Shown here: piece by piece, positions 37,070-50,000 of the stretch | Numbering within the stretch: position 1 is the first letter of the stretch | How the letters are laid out: each line of letters opens with the position of its first letter | NCBI RefSeq assembly: GCF_036785885.1 | Contig: NC_092320.1 | Location: 22,445,557-22,509,556, forward strand | DNA length: 64,000 nt | Direction of reading: 5' to 3' | Source: Coffea arabica | Lineage: Eukaryota; Streptophyta; Magnoliopsida; Gentianales; Rubiaceae | Notes under the pieces: generated by a model | What the model was told of the DNA's origin: nothing | The model's input: the letters and a program-made list of their open reading frames with translations, nothing else | Database searches by the model: none | Made by a program: the position numbers and the translations under genes

Positions 37070-39775
37070 CTTACTAGTTGGCTTAAGTCAAATAGCTAGC
37101 CTGCCGGACAAATCATAGGATCAAAATAAGCAACTATTCATACTGGAAGCTTGAGCCGTAATGCTCTTTCATCCTTTCACTAATGGTTACTCCAAAATAT
37201 AAACCTTACTACTTTCTACTTAATCCAGCGAGTTCTTTAAATGTTACCGAGATTACCATCGTTAATCACTACCACGACAGAATAAGGAAGCCTTATCCCA
37301 AAGAAAAAATTTCATGTCTTAGTGCATTATTCAATACTTACCTTCAACATTGTTTAAAACAACAGTCATACTTCTGATTCTTGCTAGGCCTTGTTGTATT
37401 CCTTCGATTCATTCTTATTATTTTGAGGTCAGATTCCCCAATGAACCTAGGTAGATGAATTTCAAGAGTCACTCCATTTTCGCAACTCTTTTTGGTTCCT
37501 AGGTTAGTTGATTGGCCTAAAGCTTTGGTACTCCACTATCAGTCATATGGTCAATAGGGGTAGCTACGTGGGTGGGTTCCTTCTAAATTCCCATTTATAG
37601 CAGCTTTGTCGAAGTCTGTCTACCATTAGCTCTTGAAACAATTATACATCATTAAAGGCTCAACTTTCAAAATTTTACGTACCTTTCGTGACTAATAACA
37701 GAATATCAAATACACATTTGGAAAAATTGTGGTCTATGTACTTATAAATAAAAATGGCTATTCGAATGGAAGACAAGAAGAAAAGAAATTGGTTCTGATC
37801 TTGATAGTCAAAATTTCTAAATGCATTTGACTTTTGATAAGAAGTTTAACGTTTGTTATTTGGACGTTTGATCAAAAAAAAAAACCATTTAACCCCACAA
37901 ATCACTTTTGAGAATAAAATGCTTTTAAGAAAGTAAACAGACATGCAAGTTTGTATATACTTAAACTTTGGTCCAAAGCCTCTACTCTTCACACCTAATC
38001 TGAGAATTAGCTTTTATGCCACATAAAACTTAACTATTTACTCTCCCATTTCACGACCAATATTCATTCTTATTTATAAGAGAAGTCCAAATATTCGTAA
38101 AAGTTTAAAACATGCCTATAGGGCCAATCACAAGATATATGTAAAATAATCATTACGTTCACAAGGAAGGACTTCACTAGTTACTCAACCAGGTCAATTC
38201 ATCATAATACCAGTAGATCTCATCTCCTTGTTCAGTTTCAACTTAGATCAAGTGCTAGGATCCCCTTTGGATTGTACAAGACTATCTATCAATCTTTCCT
38301 TCTTTTATCAGCACAACTCTTCTAACGGTTTCAAACCCTTAATATCCTTTGACGAGTTAATCTTAACTTTTCCTCGCGTCTCTTTTCAAGTTCACATCGG
38401 ATCGATATTTTCAAATTTAAGGCCATAAAGTTTAAAAGGACATTTTTATTTCAAACTAAACTTGTTTGTATTTTTAAGTTCCATAAATCCAAAAACACCA
38501 GTCCTATACCACTCAAAATTCTACATTTGTCCCAAAAGGCATTCTTTCAAGATGAAATTTGTAAATAAATGGATCTTGACCTGAAATTACAGCTTTAACA
38601 AATAGGAACAACAAGAATGGATTTGGCATTTCATTTATCTTAGGAAAATTTCTGATGCTCATAGAATTTAAGAAAATTTGGAAATTTTTACACGGTGAAA
38701 AGAGCCATTGTCAACTCTTAAATCTAATAAACGTAACTAATAAAAAAAAATTTTATTTTTATTATTATTATTTTTTTTTTCTTAATCTCATAGTTCTATA
38801 CACCACTTTGGTTACCAAAATTTCACTCAGGTTAGTAATTATTTAATTTCCGGGACTAATAATTATTACAGCGTTTACAAAAATTAAACACGTAACCATC
38901 AAATTATATACTCACAATATAAGTCACATTGCATACCAAATTCATACAACTTTGAAAACTAGATAATTCATGTATACATTCAACATTTTCATACATAACT
39001 CAACTTCAATCTTTATAAGCATGAAAGGAAACAATACAACAATATACAAATTATTATAACCATATAGCTAATAGCCTAACCCTTAGTTTAGATTCAACTT
39101 AACCTTCATTAGTTTAGTCCTGGACAATCCCACTAGACCCCCTTAGTAACACTAATCAAATTTCCTTGGTAAAATATAGATCTACTACGTCTAGTGCCAA
39201 GTCAAATAATATGATCATTACTTAAGTTCATCATTGACTCTTAAGTATTCTAAATGATCTCAAACATTTCATACATTGGCTTTTCCAATAACCTAACAAC
39301 TAGTTATCTTTATCCTTTCGAACATTAGCCCCAATAATTCTCAAGTAAAACTTAAGGAACCACAATGTCATCGAGAACTCACCTCATATGGCAACTTCAC
39401 CTCAAAAATAGAATTGGTACTAATCTTCAAGGTCTCACTATTGGCTCTTCACCTTTTAACTTTCAAAAGCTAAACTTGTTACTTTCGGTTCTACTTTTCT
39501 GGATTTAATCTCTAGTAACATCGTAATGCAATATACTAAATTCTTCCCAATTTGCAAACACTCCATTAAATGTAATATTTAGTACTCGGGTACAAGAATC
39601 CGAAAATAAGATAATTCACAACTCAGGCAGGCCAGTCCCAGACATGAATCACCTACATTTGAGATTCCTACCCAACATACATATCTAATATCCCCAACTA
39701 TAGACTTTTGTTCCACACTTAACAAGCCAATCCCCACAGTCCGAGAACCTTTTCCCCGGTTTGAGCTCGATAAGA
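37070..39775. other. Internal leader region of the LTR element, non-coding
   Basis: About 2.7 kb between the primer site and gag. No capsid-like frame is recognised; stops are frequent on both strands. A packaging signal would be expected here, but I cannot identify one. Confidence 0.6.
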
Positions 39776-39787
39776 GCTCTGATACCA
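39776..39787 (-). other. Primer binding site, tRNA initiator-Met
   Basis: On the minus strand the LTR end ...CCACA is followed by GG and then TGGTATCAGAGC. That 12-base string is the usual plant complement to the 3' end of initiator methionine tRNA, the primer for reverse transcription. Confidence 0.95.
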
Positions 39788-39789
39788 CC

Positions 39790-42700
39790 TGTGGCGACCC
39801 CACTTCCCCCTGAGGCGAACCAAAGGGTTGGCGGGCCGTCTGCCCAGCTCTCGCCAGGACTCACGCGAGCAATTTAACCCCAAAACCTTTCGAAGAAATA
39901 CTAATCTATTACAAAATAAATTTTTCCCGAATAACATCATACCTAAAGCCACATTAACTTCAGAGATAGCAATGATAAAATAACCAGTCGAGGCCCTTAA
40001 ACAACCTACGAGCTACGTACCGAAGTATAAGTCGTACCCAACCAGATAGATAAATACATAATCCATAATACAAGCTTACAAGCCAAATAATCGAATTAGG
40101 GTTTACACATTTTCCAACTTCAAGTGGCAATCCAAAAAGGAAAATACCTTATCCCAATAACACATTACAGCCCACAGAATAAGTATTAGTGTTCAAATAC
40201 AATCCCAAAAAGAAAACATAAATAAGCATCCAGCTTTCAGTTTCCAGAACCTGTTAAGGAAAACAATAAACGTGGGGTGAGCTAAAGCTCAGTGGTGCCC
40301 CAAAACATGCAATCACATAAACCAAACAACGGATAACAATTTAAACAAATTGAACAGTTAGGAAAGCGTGTAACAGCACAAGGTAGGATACAGGGGCTCT
40401 CGGGAGCCATTCTCCTCGCTTGATCAGATACCCTTGTAGTTGACCCTCCGTCAACTTTCACTACTTATAGTCCATGTAGATCCACTTATTTTAATCCTAA
40501 CCCGTCACCGTTCATACCTCTGCTTCGGGCCCGAACTTCGTCTACCGACGCAGTATACTCGAGATATACCCGTATAAAATTAGTCGGGGAATTCACCCAA
40601 TGACGTGATTGCAATCAGATACATGCGTCAAGTAATTCACCAAACAACGTGATTGCAATCAGATACGTGCGTCGAAGGATTCACCCAATGACTTATTGTA
40701 GTTAGATACATGCGTCGAGGAATTCACCCACCGACGTAACTACATATTGATTTATGGTAGTTAGATTCGTGCGTCGAGGGATTCACCCAACGACGTAACT
40801 ACATTTAGATTCACGGATTTAGGAGAAAATATTTTGCACAAGTCACCACTCGAACGGCTAGTGTGATAAAGTACACACAGCTCACTTCGATGGATCAGAA
40901 ACCAATTTTTCAACCTATCACATAACAAGTCAAGAAAACACTTTAAACGGGTAGGCATAGAACAGGCAGGGACACTCACCAAAAGTGAAGTTCAGAGTTC
41001 AAGCTGGGATTCAAAATTCCACGTCCTCGCTATACCCTAGAAATCCAGAATTTAAAACTATAAATGTTGTTGTACGGTTCTTGGTTTATAAATACAAAGT
41101 TATCTGGTATATAACTAGTTTATCTACTCCAAATAAATTAACAATTTCCCTAGAGTTAAACTAGTGAAAGTGATGAAATACTTCATAGGATTTCTTTCTT
41201 TCTAGAGGTGCAGACCAGAACCAATTTGCTTTGAATAAGATTTCTTGCCAACAAGTTTTCTGCGCCTTTTATTTAAAATTATTAAAATCCAGTTTGACCT
41301 TTAAAGTACAAATATAATACTTTCAATTTCTATTCAAGTTCCAGGTTTATAACTATAAAGGTTTATCGAGTATATAACTAGTTTATCGTTTCGGAGTAAA
41401 TTCAAAGATCTACTTAGGTTGAAACTTGGCAAAAGTGGAAGAAATGTTTTTATAGTTTTCTTTAAGATACTTTTCCTTATAAAAGGTAACTAGTATTATT
41501 TTCTTGAAATAAGTCGACAAAACTCTTAATATCAATGTTAGAAAGTTACTTTGAACATTCCTCTAAAGTTACGGCTTTTGCAGAAATTATCCTTAAAAAC
41601 TATTTTTCCTAAAATAGGGTTTCTTGCCGAGCAAGTTTCCCAAGTTTTTCACTAAAATTAGTAAAACTCGTATTTTGAAACTTTTCCTATAGTTAACTAT
41701 CCAAGTGCAAAGCTTAAGGAAAGAAAAGGAATTAAAATAAGACTTAGAGTTTTCAAAAGCTATAGAACTTATTTACTATAGCTATCGAGGCTAGTTTAAG
41801 CTAAAGGAAATTATCGAGTTGGAAAGTTTTAGGCAAAGCACTAGATATGGAGTTTTATAATATAATACTAGCTGGAAAAATATTTCTGATTAATTTGATC
41901 ACAGTTACTCGAGTTCGCAAGGTCGATACAACTTCCACAGCTCCGACTCCGTTTCGAAATCATAATATGGATCAAAATATGGCAAAAATCACATATCAAA
42001 TTACTAGGGTTTCGTCAATCATTAGCCCTATATTTCAACAAGTGCGTTTCTGAATAAAATAAAATGATCAACCAAGGCTTCATCAATCATTAGCACTTGG
42101 TTTCAGCAAGCCCATCATAAGCAAATAAAAATAAAAGTAAAGCCTCCAAGACATTCCAGCAATTAACTTTCATCACCCTGTAGTACTTATAAAATCATTC
42201 AAATGGCCAAGGGCTTCATCAATCATTAGCCCTTGACAAAATCAATTACTTCCAACCACAATTTAATCAAGAATTTAAACCACAAGTAAGCTAAAATCTC
42301 AATCCAAAACCAAATTTTAATTTCACAAAGAAACAGGACATTCCTACCAAAACAGTCTACTTCAAGGATTTACAGACAGCAGTACACATGGAGGAAAAGT
42401 GCGAAATTTCTACAGGACAAAGGCCTATGATTCTAGTTTCAAATGCCACTGACGGTGCCTTAAACGGATTTTTCTATACCAAGATATAAGCATTTTACTG
42501 AGACTGGTCAGGGACATCCGAAAATCTGAAATTTCAATTTTTCACTTGTGAAAACTCCTTTTTCTCTTTTAACTCAAAAATGTTTTTATTCAGACCATCC
42601 ATACACTTCTTATAGGACTTCGCAACAATAATTTCTAGGTATTTCCATCAATCATGATTCAAGTAACAATTTAAAATCAATCTAAGATTCCAATTCAACC

Positions 42701-45699
42701 TTTGACTATCACATAAGAAATTTCCAGCATGTAACCCAACCTTTTTCTGGTTCTAGCTTCAATTTATCAAATATTTCATCGCTAAACAACTTACACCACT
42801 TAAAACTTACAACTCCTCTGTATTTCTAAACCATCATTTTCCAAGGAAAATCCAGAAATAGGTTAAAATTCCAAAAGAAAACAAATTGAAAATTTCTGAT
42901 CACACCTCTCGGCTATCCAGAATTTTTCCAGCACTTAGGTGTTTATAAATCCAACTTTTCCTTAGCTAAAACATGGTTTTAGGTTCTCAAATTTGTCATG
43001 CATCAACTTATCTTAACCAATTAACACTTCTAGTTCGGAATTAAATTCAAACAATGGTCATAAATCTCAAAATTTCCAGGTTCAACCTCACGGTAGTTCA
43101 TAAGAATTTTCCAGCAATTGTATGTTCTTATTACAACTTTTTCCTTGGCTAAAACAGAGTATTAAGGTCTCAAATTCAACATGCCATCACTTAACTAATT
43201 TGTTAACATTTCTAGCTCAAGAATTAAATTCGATTAACAACGAAAATCATCCAAGATTTCCAGAAATCTTCCAACAAGCCACGGATGATCATGCATGTAG
43301 CAGATTTCTATCTCATTTTATTTTTCTGGTTTAAACCCATTAATTAACTACATGCAAGGCTCAATTATCTTGTTATTTCCCAGCTAATCACGATTATAAG
43401 CTCAGAACAACAGGATTAAACCAATTAAGGTTGCATTATTCAAGTCAAGCTCTCGGCTATCACAAAAAAAAATGCCAGCAGCTAATGGTCATAAAATGTA
43501 AACTTTTCCCTGGCTGGATCATTATATTAGGCCCCCAAAATTGACATGCGAGGCTACCTAATGAAGTTACTTATCATATCCAGTTCAGAACAAGTTCGGT
43601 CAGCAGCTATAACTATCCCCAATTCCAGAAATTCCTACAACTATTCTCGGATGAGCTTGCATGCAACAGATTTTGTATCTCTCTAATTTTCTTGTTTGAT
43701 CACCACTAATTAACATCATGCAAGGTATAATCATCCCATTTATAATTAGCTAAACGTATATCTAAACTCAAATTGCATCGAATTAGCAGATTAAAGCTAC
43801 AAATTTCCAGCTTAGCTCTCGGCAGAAATTTTTCATCAAAACAGAATTTTCCTAAGCTCCTTAATTCATCATCCAACTTCATAAAATTATCATGCAAGGC
43901 CCTAATCAGCTTAACCATCCGAGTTTTAATTAACTAAACACAATTTCAAGCTCAGATTGTCGAAATTACACAAATTAAGCACGGCATTCTTAATCAGTCT
44001 CGGCAACCCATTTTCTTTTCAAAACAGATTTTTCTAGTGTTTTGATTTCATCATCCGATTGCACAAACAATACATGCATGCCCCTCGATGGCTCAATCTA
44101 CCTCTTGATCAACCTAAAATGGTCCAGAATTTACCTCACAGTGCAACTCACTCACACGACAGAGCTGAATTTTTTTCTTCCACTCGGCACGCGCGCAAGG
44201 CTTGAAGTGCTGGTTCTGGTTGCAATAGTTGCAGCTGGGACTGATGAAGGTGGTGACGATCAGTAGCTCCCACGACTTCCACTTGCTCTCTCCTTTCTTC
44301 CCTCAAGCTCACGGACAGACCAGAGAAGATTCAGCTCGCGATTTTTCTTTCTTTCCTCTTGGCTGCAAGGTGCAGTTCACTCTCTCTCTCTCTCGTCGAT
44401 GATCACGAGGTGAAGCCCTCCCTCTCTAACTCTTGGTCAATGCTCACGGTGTGAGGAAATGGAACTGGTTGTGTGAGGTTGAAGTGAAGCAATAGGCGCG
44501 GTTAAGGGGGTTGGGTGTGCAAGAGGGTGGAGTGCGAAGGTGTTTTGTGATATAGGAATGAAGATGGAGTGGGATGGTATCGCGGTTTTGTGATATGAAA
44601 TGGAAAGGAAATGGTTTGCGGTTTGTGTTATGAATTGGAGAGTATGGTATAGGGTGCCGCTGTTTTGGATCAGAGATTGCGTGTAGGAATCGATTGCGTA
44701 TCGATTTAGCAAAAAAAATGTGATTGGCCGGTAGTTGCGGTGATTGAATTTGCTATCAGAGGGTTTGTTTGGTTTGCATGGAAATGTAAGGGCATTTTAG
44801 TCTTTTCACTTTGCTCCCTCACCTCAACTTAATTTCTCACTCCTAACTTAATTCCAAAAATTATCCCCAAGCGTGATTTAAACGCCTAATTATACCCTAA
44901 TATACCTAAACCATTTTTATCGAATAATTATCGATTAAACTTGAGTATTAAGGTTCCTAATAATTCTTATATTATTTAGCGATTAAATTAGTTATTAGAA
45001 TTTTCCAATTATTATTTCTCAAGAATTAGAGTTAGTCTAACTCGAAATTTATCGATTTAGTAATGTAAAGTCAAGTGAAATAATAATTTAATCCAAGGGT
45101 GTCAATTTGCACATAAAAGTATTTTTACGCACTTATTGCGAAAACAAAGAAAGATAAGGATGTATGTATCAAATTTTCACGCATTAAGTATGTTTAGTAT
45201 ATTAGAATCATATTTATCTAAAATTCATTGGTTTTCATCTTAACGCGGAAATTCCTATTAACATTTAACATTATTAACGATTAAAACTAGTTATCGGAAA
45301 TCAAAGAATTTATTTTAAAGTAATAGAATTAATCTAACTCAAGAAATATTAATTTAGTATAGCAAAACCGAGTAATTCAATATTGGCACAATTATATTAT
45401 TTATTACATAGAACTTATCTTTACGCTTTCATTTCGAAACAATTAATTACAATACTAGAATTCAAGGAAATTAATTGTTAGATCAATGAAATAGTTTACC
45501 ATCGAAATATGAAGTTAATGTAACAAAACTAAGAAATTTAGTAGTCTAGCACAATTCTTTTATTTTGCACATAACGTTTTATTTCTACGTACTTATTTAA
45601 AAACAATTGGACTTAGTGCTAAAATTTATTAAAGAATTAAAATGCAAATAAAATAAAATATGCCCTGATAATTATATGTCTATTTTCAGGGTTCTCACA
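39790..45699 (-). repeat. 5' LTR (5910 bp)
   Basis: Same length and ends as 30118-36027. In the direction of the element this is the promoter-bearing LTR. It carries the same tandem repeats and CT microsatellite (about 44380-44394). Confidence 0.97.
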
Positions 45700-45704
45700 A
45701 TACT
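45700..45704. repeat. Target site duplication, right (ATACT)
   Basis: Exact repeat of 30113-30117, directly after the right LTR. Confidence 0.95.
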
Positions 45705-45944
45705 AATTACATTTGGTATAAAATGCGAAAAATGGAAATGTTTTAGTTGGAAATCAAAAGGTATGGCCCATGAAGTATTTCTCAAATTAAGGGTGACAAC
45801 ATATGTGTTTGGTTGGGATCTAAATTTTTACCATCTAAACCCAGCCCAAACTCAGCCTATAATGCATAGATAATAACACAAAATAGTATTAAGATAATAG
45901 CACATATATAAATTTTCACCCATTTATATGTATTTAGATAATAC

Positions 45945-47017
45945 CAATGTTTTACAAATCGGACCGTTAATTGAACCGGTAACGTGAAAGGGTCGAGGTT
46001 CAACCGGTCGGACCGGTTCAACCTCGGTTCAATGAATTTTAAAAAAAAATTTATATAAATATTTATGCATAAAATAAGACATGTAATGGACTAATTTAAT
46101 ACATTATATGATGAAAAGTTTACTATTTTTGAATAACTTGATTTTTTAAAAATAAAAATTTTAAATTATAAGTTAAAACAAATAAATTTCATTTCAATTT
46201 CAATTATATCTACCAAAAAAATCTTAGATCTAACCCAAAAATATCATAATATTTTAAAATTATACAAAATTCATGTCTATGAGAATTTAGATTTTGTGAA
46301 CTTAAATTTTAATTTACGTTTTGGGATTTAGAGATTGCAATTTAAAAAGGAATTTTGGAGTTCGAAAGAAGTCAAGAGAATCGAAAATAGAAATGCAAAC
46401 TTAATAAGAAATAAAAAATGAGATAAAAGTGAGTGGTTGTGGCATTAAATAATTTGGGTTAAAGAAAAATAATTCTTTTTTAATCTTTTTCAATTTAATG
46501 GACAAAAAGAAAATTAAAAGATGGAAGAAAACGTCAATAAATTAAAAATAAAGTGGTTTGATTAAAAAGAGAGTGACAAAAAAAAGAGGAGAGAGAGAGA
46601 GTGTGTGTGTGTGTGTGTGTTGAAGATTAAAAAGAAAGAGCCATAAGATGATTAGATTTTGTAAAAAAATGAAAAAAAGAAATATGAGTTTTTGTTTTAT
46701 ATAAATAAGTTATCAAAAAAACACTAATAAGATGTGATGGTGCAATGGTTACTACATTGGTCTTTTATCACAAAGGTTTTGAGTTCGAATCTTGATAGCT
46801 GCATTTTGTAAAACGTAAAAAAAAATAAAAAAAAAAAGAGAAATCTTGAAAACCGGAAACCGCCGGTTCAATCTGGTCCGGCGGTTTCCACGGTTTAACC
46901 GGTTTTTGACCGGTTTTCTAACCTGGTCAACTATAGCATAGAACCGGACCGGAGCCATGGCCGGTTCGTGGTCCAATCGGTCGAACCGGCCGGCCCGGTC
47001 CGGTTTTCAAAACACTA
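45945..47017 (-). mobile_element. Non-autonomous hAT element, copy 2 (inverted relative to copy 1)
   Basis: It starts CAATGTTTTACAAATCGGAC and its other end, read inward, is TAGTGTTTTGAAAACCGGAC. A perfect 8-bp target duplication, GATAATAC, flanks it at 45937-45944 and 47018-47025. It matches copy 1 (7503-8557) end to end in reverse, including the GA/GT microsatellite (about 46587-46620 here) and the tRNA-like module. No transposase is encoded. Confidence 0.92.
46730..46811 (+). repeat. tRNA-like (SINE-like) module inside hAT copy 2
   Basis: It contains A-box-like TGGTGCAATGG (46738-46748) and B-box-like GAGTTCGAATC (46781-46791), then an A-rich tail near 46815-46840. It is the counterpart of 7690-7772 and lies at the same place in the element, so it was present before the two copies spread. 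Confidence 0.5.
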
Positions 47018-47025
47018 GATAATAC

Positions 47026-50000
47026 CACATAGAATGCTGTATACATAATAGTGCATACATACACATATGTATATGCGCATAGGCATGTTTTGTATTATAG
47101 TTACTACATACATTCATGTTAACACATTTATTTTTGGAAGAATCTTTGTCATTCTTTCACCATATATTTTGTTAATCAGAATATACTTTTCCCCAAGGAA
47201 GTTTCAAAACTATTAAAATTTAAATTTGTTCTCAGACGACTTTTTGTAGAACACTAATCATGGTAAATAAAATAGGTCAATGACCCAAAGTCACAAGATT
47301 TGTGTGAAATTATGGATATTCATGGGTCCGTACCCGTTAGGTCCCTTGTACACCTTTGGACCCGGGTTTGAATCTAAACAAATTAATTTTGGTGTGGATC
47401 TAAGATGGTCTAATGACGAATAGATCCCCACGCCCAAATCCATTTAGGCTCCGGTGTGGGTTTTACCTCTAGCCCTATTAGAGTTTGTATCCAAACAAAT
47501 TATATCTTATGAAGTTGAGCCCGGAAATATCAACCCAAACCAAGCACTAATATCCTTAACAAGAATCACGACACACGTGTGTAAAACCTTTATCAGGATT
47601 ATATTGGTTGATGATATGTAAAAACATGCTAAGCAACTTATAAATTATGATTCGAAGGATATAGTCTGACCGCAGTAGCGATTGGTGTCGAATTCACCTA
47701 AACTCTATCCCAAAATAAAAATTTGTGTCAGCTGGCTTAATATTTATTGAAAATCAGACATTAGCAGTATAATGATACGCTCCTTTTGGCTTGGTCTATG
47801 CATAGGTTCTATATAAGATTTTAAATCAAGCTAACAAAATCATCACAATCGATGTCATCCCTGTAAAGAATGTGCATACAAGTTTGTATAAAATTCAATT
47901 CCGAATTTTTTTTGTTGAACACAATTATTGGATTTTATATATGAGATTCTTTGTATTTGCAGATTCTAAAAATTTTTCCTTTAGAGGAATTTTCACAAGA
48001 GCTATTATACCTCTTCTTGGTAGACTGCTATGTAACTGGTTTCTCGGTTTTCTTTTTAAATGTTGCGTGATCATTTGCATTTGGTATGTTCATCTATCAA
48101 AATGTTCGCTGTCAATCAAATATGAATGCAGAACACTAAGATGCAGCGGTGGACTGAGGGCAAATATTAGTTTAACAAATCGATAAAAGGGGCTTACCTC
48201 TACTTTTACAAAAAATCTTCTTGGGGCCAGGGTGGGAGAGCAGGGAAGCGAAGGGAATATTATGTAATTTTTTTCTTTTAGCGTAAATAAGAGGGTTTGA
48301 ATTTGGAATCTCTCGCTTATTCCCTACCCCAATACCACCCAATCCATCTCACCCTGAGAATATAATGTAATTTTTTTAATGTAATTTTCTTAAAGACTTG
48401 TCTAGGAACTTTTCACTTTTAGAATGCAGGAAATATAATTTTTAAAGTCTTGGAAGGGTTAATAATTAGGCCTTGTTTGCCAGACAAGTTTTTTGTCAAG
48501 TTTGTTTGCTACAAGTCTTTTAAAAACTTTAATTACAGTAATCTCAAAAAACTTCTTAAAGTTTTTAAACTATACACTTCAAAATATTAAAAAAAACACA
48601 CTTCAAAAATTTTTTAAAAAACTTCTACAATAAGTTGCAATAAAGTTTTAGACAAACACTCAAAAAACTCACTTGCCTAACAGGGCCTTAATATCCCTAC
48701 CTGGCACTTGACAGGAATTACCCCTTTTGGTTTTAAAATCATAAACTCAACTGGTGTGTTGCATGTCCAACTATAAAAATTGCAACAAAGGTTTCCTTTT
48801 TTTTGTGGCATTGCAACAAAGCTTAAAATCAAGAAAATTTATTAGTCTTTATCAATGAAAAATGTAGAGTTTCAAGATGTGTTAGCATCGACTTCTTCTA
48901 ACATACATAATCACAATGACAATTGGACTCGGTAGAATTTCCCGGACAATAGGCAGAAATATAGCTCCAATCTTTTGGAGTTTTCGATTTACAAAGATCT
49001 GGGCATGGTAAATTGGACTTGACGTCACATGGTCCCGGAAAATGGAGTTAGCAAACAATGTCAGGATGGTCCAAAGCCACGGTTCGAATTCCCTCTACTC
49101 TACAATATGGATATAAATTGAGGATAGGAAGTTATGGAAAATTAAAAGGTACAATTAACCTACAATTGTTTAGCGAGGGTATTGTTAGGAAGCACAAAAA
49201 TGTTACATCAACATATCTGCTCTCACTATGTTAAAGCTGAAACAATGGTGTTGCTCTTGCTTTTATGGTGCCATAAAAGGCAGGTGAAGTCAACGGAAGA
49301 AATATATCCAAGAAACTATTGTGCATTATGTTGAAAATTAAAATTGAATTTTGACATGACTCATTTCAAATGAAGTGCTGCAATAATATAGCAATCCATG
49401 ACTAAGTTCTTAACAGATTATGACTTTGGTCCTAGCAAGCCTAGGATGTTTAGTCCCTTGATTATAAATGCTAGATGACATTTTCCTCTGAAATTTTTGA
49501 TTATACTGTAACAATAACATTTTCTTTAGTGATATTAGTACTAATGCACCGAATTTCATCAGAATTCCGAAATTAATTGTATTTAGGCTGGAACAGTATT
49601 AGAATGGATAACAATAACATTATACTAGGCCACCTAGGCTCATTGGGCAATTAGGGGGCAGGATAGGATGCATTGTGCACGGTAACACGCATAGTGGTGA
49701 GGCCAGGATTACTTTTAAGTGAAGACGCAGATAAACTGCAAATTCCTCTTGATTCAATTTTTCCGTTTGAACCATGAATCAACCAGTAATTCTTTTAGAG
49801 CAATGGAGTAACTGTAATAAGCATGTTCACCCTAGAGCTTTTATTATCATTTTTTCACCCTAAAGATTGTAAGTGGCAAAGATTTTTTTTTTTTTCTCAA
49901 AAGGACTTGATTTAAATGAATATTTTACTTGAAGCAATGGGCTAATAGACAGACGCGTACATTATTTGACATGAAATTATATAGTTATAGGAAATTTTAC

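Larger units (their letters stand above)
30118..45699 (-). mobile_element. Young gag-only giant-LTR retrotransposon (LARD-like, Ty3/gypsy-derived)
   Basis: This is a complete 15.6-kb element: two 5910-bp LTRs in direct orientation, ends TG...CA, the 5-bp target duplication ATACT, an initiator-Met primer site next to the right LTR and a polypurine tract next to the left LTR. The last two fix the direction as minus strand. The 3762-bp interior (36028-39789) holds only a gag fragment at 36722-37069 and no protease, reverse transcriptase, RNase H or integrase. The double zinc knuckle resembles gag of Ty3/gypsy chromoviruses of the Tekay/Del kind. The element must borrow enzymes from a partner. 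LARDs are known as large non-coding derivatives; retention of a gag frame makes this one unusual. Six substitutions seen between the LTRs imply a very recent insertion. Confidence 0.95.

Noticed and set aside
30118-45699. Assembly artefact or segmental duplication as explanation of the 5.9-kb repeat
   Set aside because: TG...CA ends, 5-bp duplication, primer site and polypurine tract all sit at the expected bases, and the copies differ at several positions.
30117-45700. Short open frames repeated at exactly +9672 (e.g. 31095, 32175, 33450, 34034, 34765)
   Set aside because: They lie in LTR sequence and are duplicated because the LTRs are; no domain or coding bias is seen.
46730-46811. Functional tRNA gene
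   Set aside because: A- and B-box-like motifs exist, but no cloverleaf with acceptor and anticodon arms could be drawn; it repeats inside a transposon.
47872-48186. 104-codon frame with hydrophobic stretches
   Set aside because: AT-rich random frame; no signal of splicing, promoter or family.
49060-49110. tRNA-like 'acggttcgaattccc' near 49079
   Set aside because: Only a B-box-like string; no A box or stems at the right distance.
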